Source of the DNA: an uncultured Collinsella sp.
GTDB taxonomy: Bacteria > Actinomycetota > Coriobacteriia > Coriobacteriales > Coriobacteriaceae
DNA: 6,189 nucleotides
Assembly: GCA_937934355.1 (NCBI GenBank)
Contig: CALGZY010000256.1
Coordinates: forward strand, 1-6,189
Direction: 5' to 3'
In this document: positions 5,493 to 6,189 of the stretch, piece after piece
Numbering within the stretch: position 1 is the stretch's first letter
How the letters are laid out: every line of letters starts with the position of its first letter
Translations under genes and position numbers: made by a program
Notes under the pieces: generated by a model
Told to the model about the DNA's origin: nothing
The model's database searches: none
What the model saw: only the letters and a program-made list of their open reading frames with translations

Positions 5493-6189
5493 ATGCTTAA
5501 TGGATGCGCATATATATTGACGGTTGACGTGGGCAACACGTTCATTCGCTTTGGCCTGTTTGCCGAGGATTCGGCCGCGGCGCAGGAGCGCCCGCTCGCG
5601 ACGTGCGAGATCACGACGCCGTCGAGCATTACGGCAGACGAGGCGCGCATGAGGCTCGCGCAGGTCATGGGCGCGCTGTCAGCCGATGCGGGCGTGCCGG
5701 GTGTGCTCGTTCCCGCGGCCGCAGTGCTGAGCTGCGTGGTACCGGCGCTCGAGCGCCCGTGGAAGACGGCGCTTTCCCGCATCTGCACGGGGCGCGTGCT
5801 CACGGTGGGGCCGGGCCTCAAGACCGGCATGCCCGTGCACTACGATGACCCGGCCGAGATCGGCCCCGACCGCATCGCCGATGCCGTGGCGGCTCGCGCC
5901 GTCTACGGCTCGCCGTGCATCGTGATCGACCTGGGCACGACGACCAATATCGAGGTCATCGACGCGCGCGGCACCTTTGTCGGCGGCGTTATCGCGCCGG
6001 GTCTGGCGCTCGGCGCCCGTTCGCTTTCGGCGGCAGCAGCGCGCCTACCCCAGGTTGAGCCCTCGGCGCCGACACACGTCATCGGCCGCAACACGCGTGA
6101 GGCCATGCGCTCGGGCGTGGTTTTGGGCGAGGTGGCCCGCATCGACGGCATGCTCGACATGGTGCTTGCCGAGATGCGCGCGACCAAGG
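5493..6189 (+). CDS. coaX: Type III pantothenate kinase, partial (runs off the right edge)
   Basis: CoaX phosphorylates pantothenate with ATP to 4'-phosphopantothenate, the first step of coenzyme A synthesis, in the cytoplasm. Family knowledge: type III enzymes are ASKHA-fold dimers needing a monovalent cation and are not inhibited by CoA. The 232 visible residues show the motifs in order: TVDVGNT (10-16, phosphate loop), LSCVVP (79-84), TVGPGLKTGMPV (104-115), EIGPDRIADAVAA (122-134, holding the presumed catalytic Asp126), VIDLGTTTNIEVID (144-157), GGVIAPGLALGARSLSAAAARLP (164-186) and IGRNTREAMRSG (197-208). Most members have about 250-260 residues, so only the last few dozen codons are missing. 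Two motif details differ from common members: Phe17 after DVGNT where Asn is frequent, and GTTTNIE where GTATTFD is usual. The start is set by AAAGGAG 5478-5484. The gene is divergent from the OPT gene across the palindrome. Confidence 0.93.
   Translation, partial: MLNGCAYILTVDVGNTFIRFGLFAEDSAAAQERPLATCEITTPSSITADEARMRLAQVMGALSADAGVPGVLVPAAAVLSCVVPALERPWKTALSRICTGRVLTVGPGLKTGMPVHYDDPAEIGPDRIADAVAARAVYGSPCIVIDLGTTTNIEVIDARGTFVGGVIAPGLALGARSLSAAAARLPQVEPSAPTHVIGRNTREAMRSGVVLGEVARIDGMLDMVLAEMRATK

Noticed and set aside
5429..5830. Minus-strand frame of 133 codons opposite coaX
   Set aside because: Antisense to conserved CoaX motifs, with Ser/Ala/Thr-biased translation and no ribosome site.

Overview
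The window is G+C-rich and carries three genes. Its features suggest a Gram-positive actinobacterium of the class Coriobacteriia, possibly Collinsella. These are strong AAAGGAG ribosome sites, GCC/AAG-rich codon use, a sortase-anchored wall protein with an LAxTG-type motif, an OPT transporter and a type III pantothenate kinase. The taxonomic call is an inference from general character; no 16S or similar marker is present.

Layout. Bases 1-66 have all three plus-strand frames closed and a lower G+C content (about 46% by hand count over bases 1-70). They hold a perfect 8-bp inverted repeat with a 6-base spacer. Directly after the last in-frame stop (48-50), an open frame runs to 3350. It encodes a very large surface protein: an alanine-rich coiled coil, a CAP/SCP-like domain, a second alanine-rich coiled coil, a short Pro/Ala/Lys wall-spanning linker and an LAQTG sorting signal. 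Its true start, signal peptide and ribosome site are absent. The first possible start codon (GTG 246) lies inside the coiled coil with no Shine-Dalgarno, so the gene looks truncated or rearranged at its 5' end. It ends at a strong hairpin terminator (3417-3462).

A second terminator, facing the other way (3470-3509), serves the convergent minus-strand gene 3551-5254, a complete 567-residue OPT-family transporter with nearly all of the family's signature blocks. The 238-bp region between this gene and the divergent coaX gene contains a perfect 24-bp-arm palindrome (5389-5444). On either side, almost symmetrically placed, are two TATACT hexamers in opposite orientation within a partly conserved longer repeat. 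They could be the two divergent promoters, or the outer ends of a small palindromic element.

The plus-strand gene from 5493 is a type III pantothenate kinase (CoaX), cut by the right window edge after 232 codons.

The three genes do not form one pathway. The surface protein would act at the cell wall, the OPT protein in the membrane as a peptide or metal-chelate importer, and CoaX in the cytoplasm at the first step of coenzyme A synthesis. The most unusual points are the broken 5' end of the surface-protein gene beside a recombination-site-like repeat, the protein's tip-and-stalk architecture, and the nested symmetric element between the transporter and coaX.
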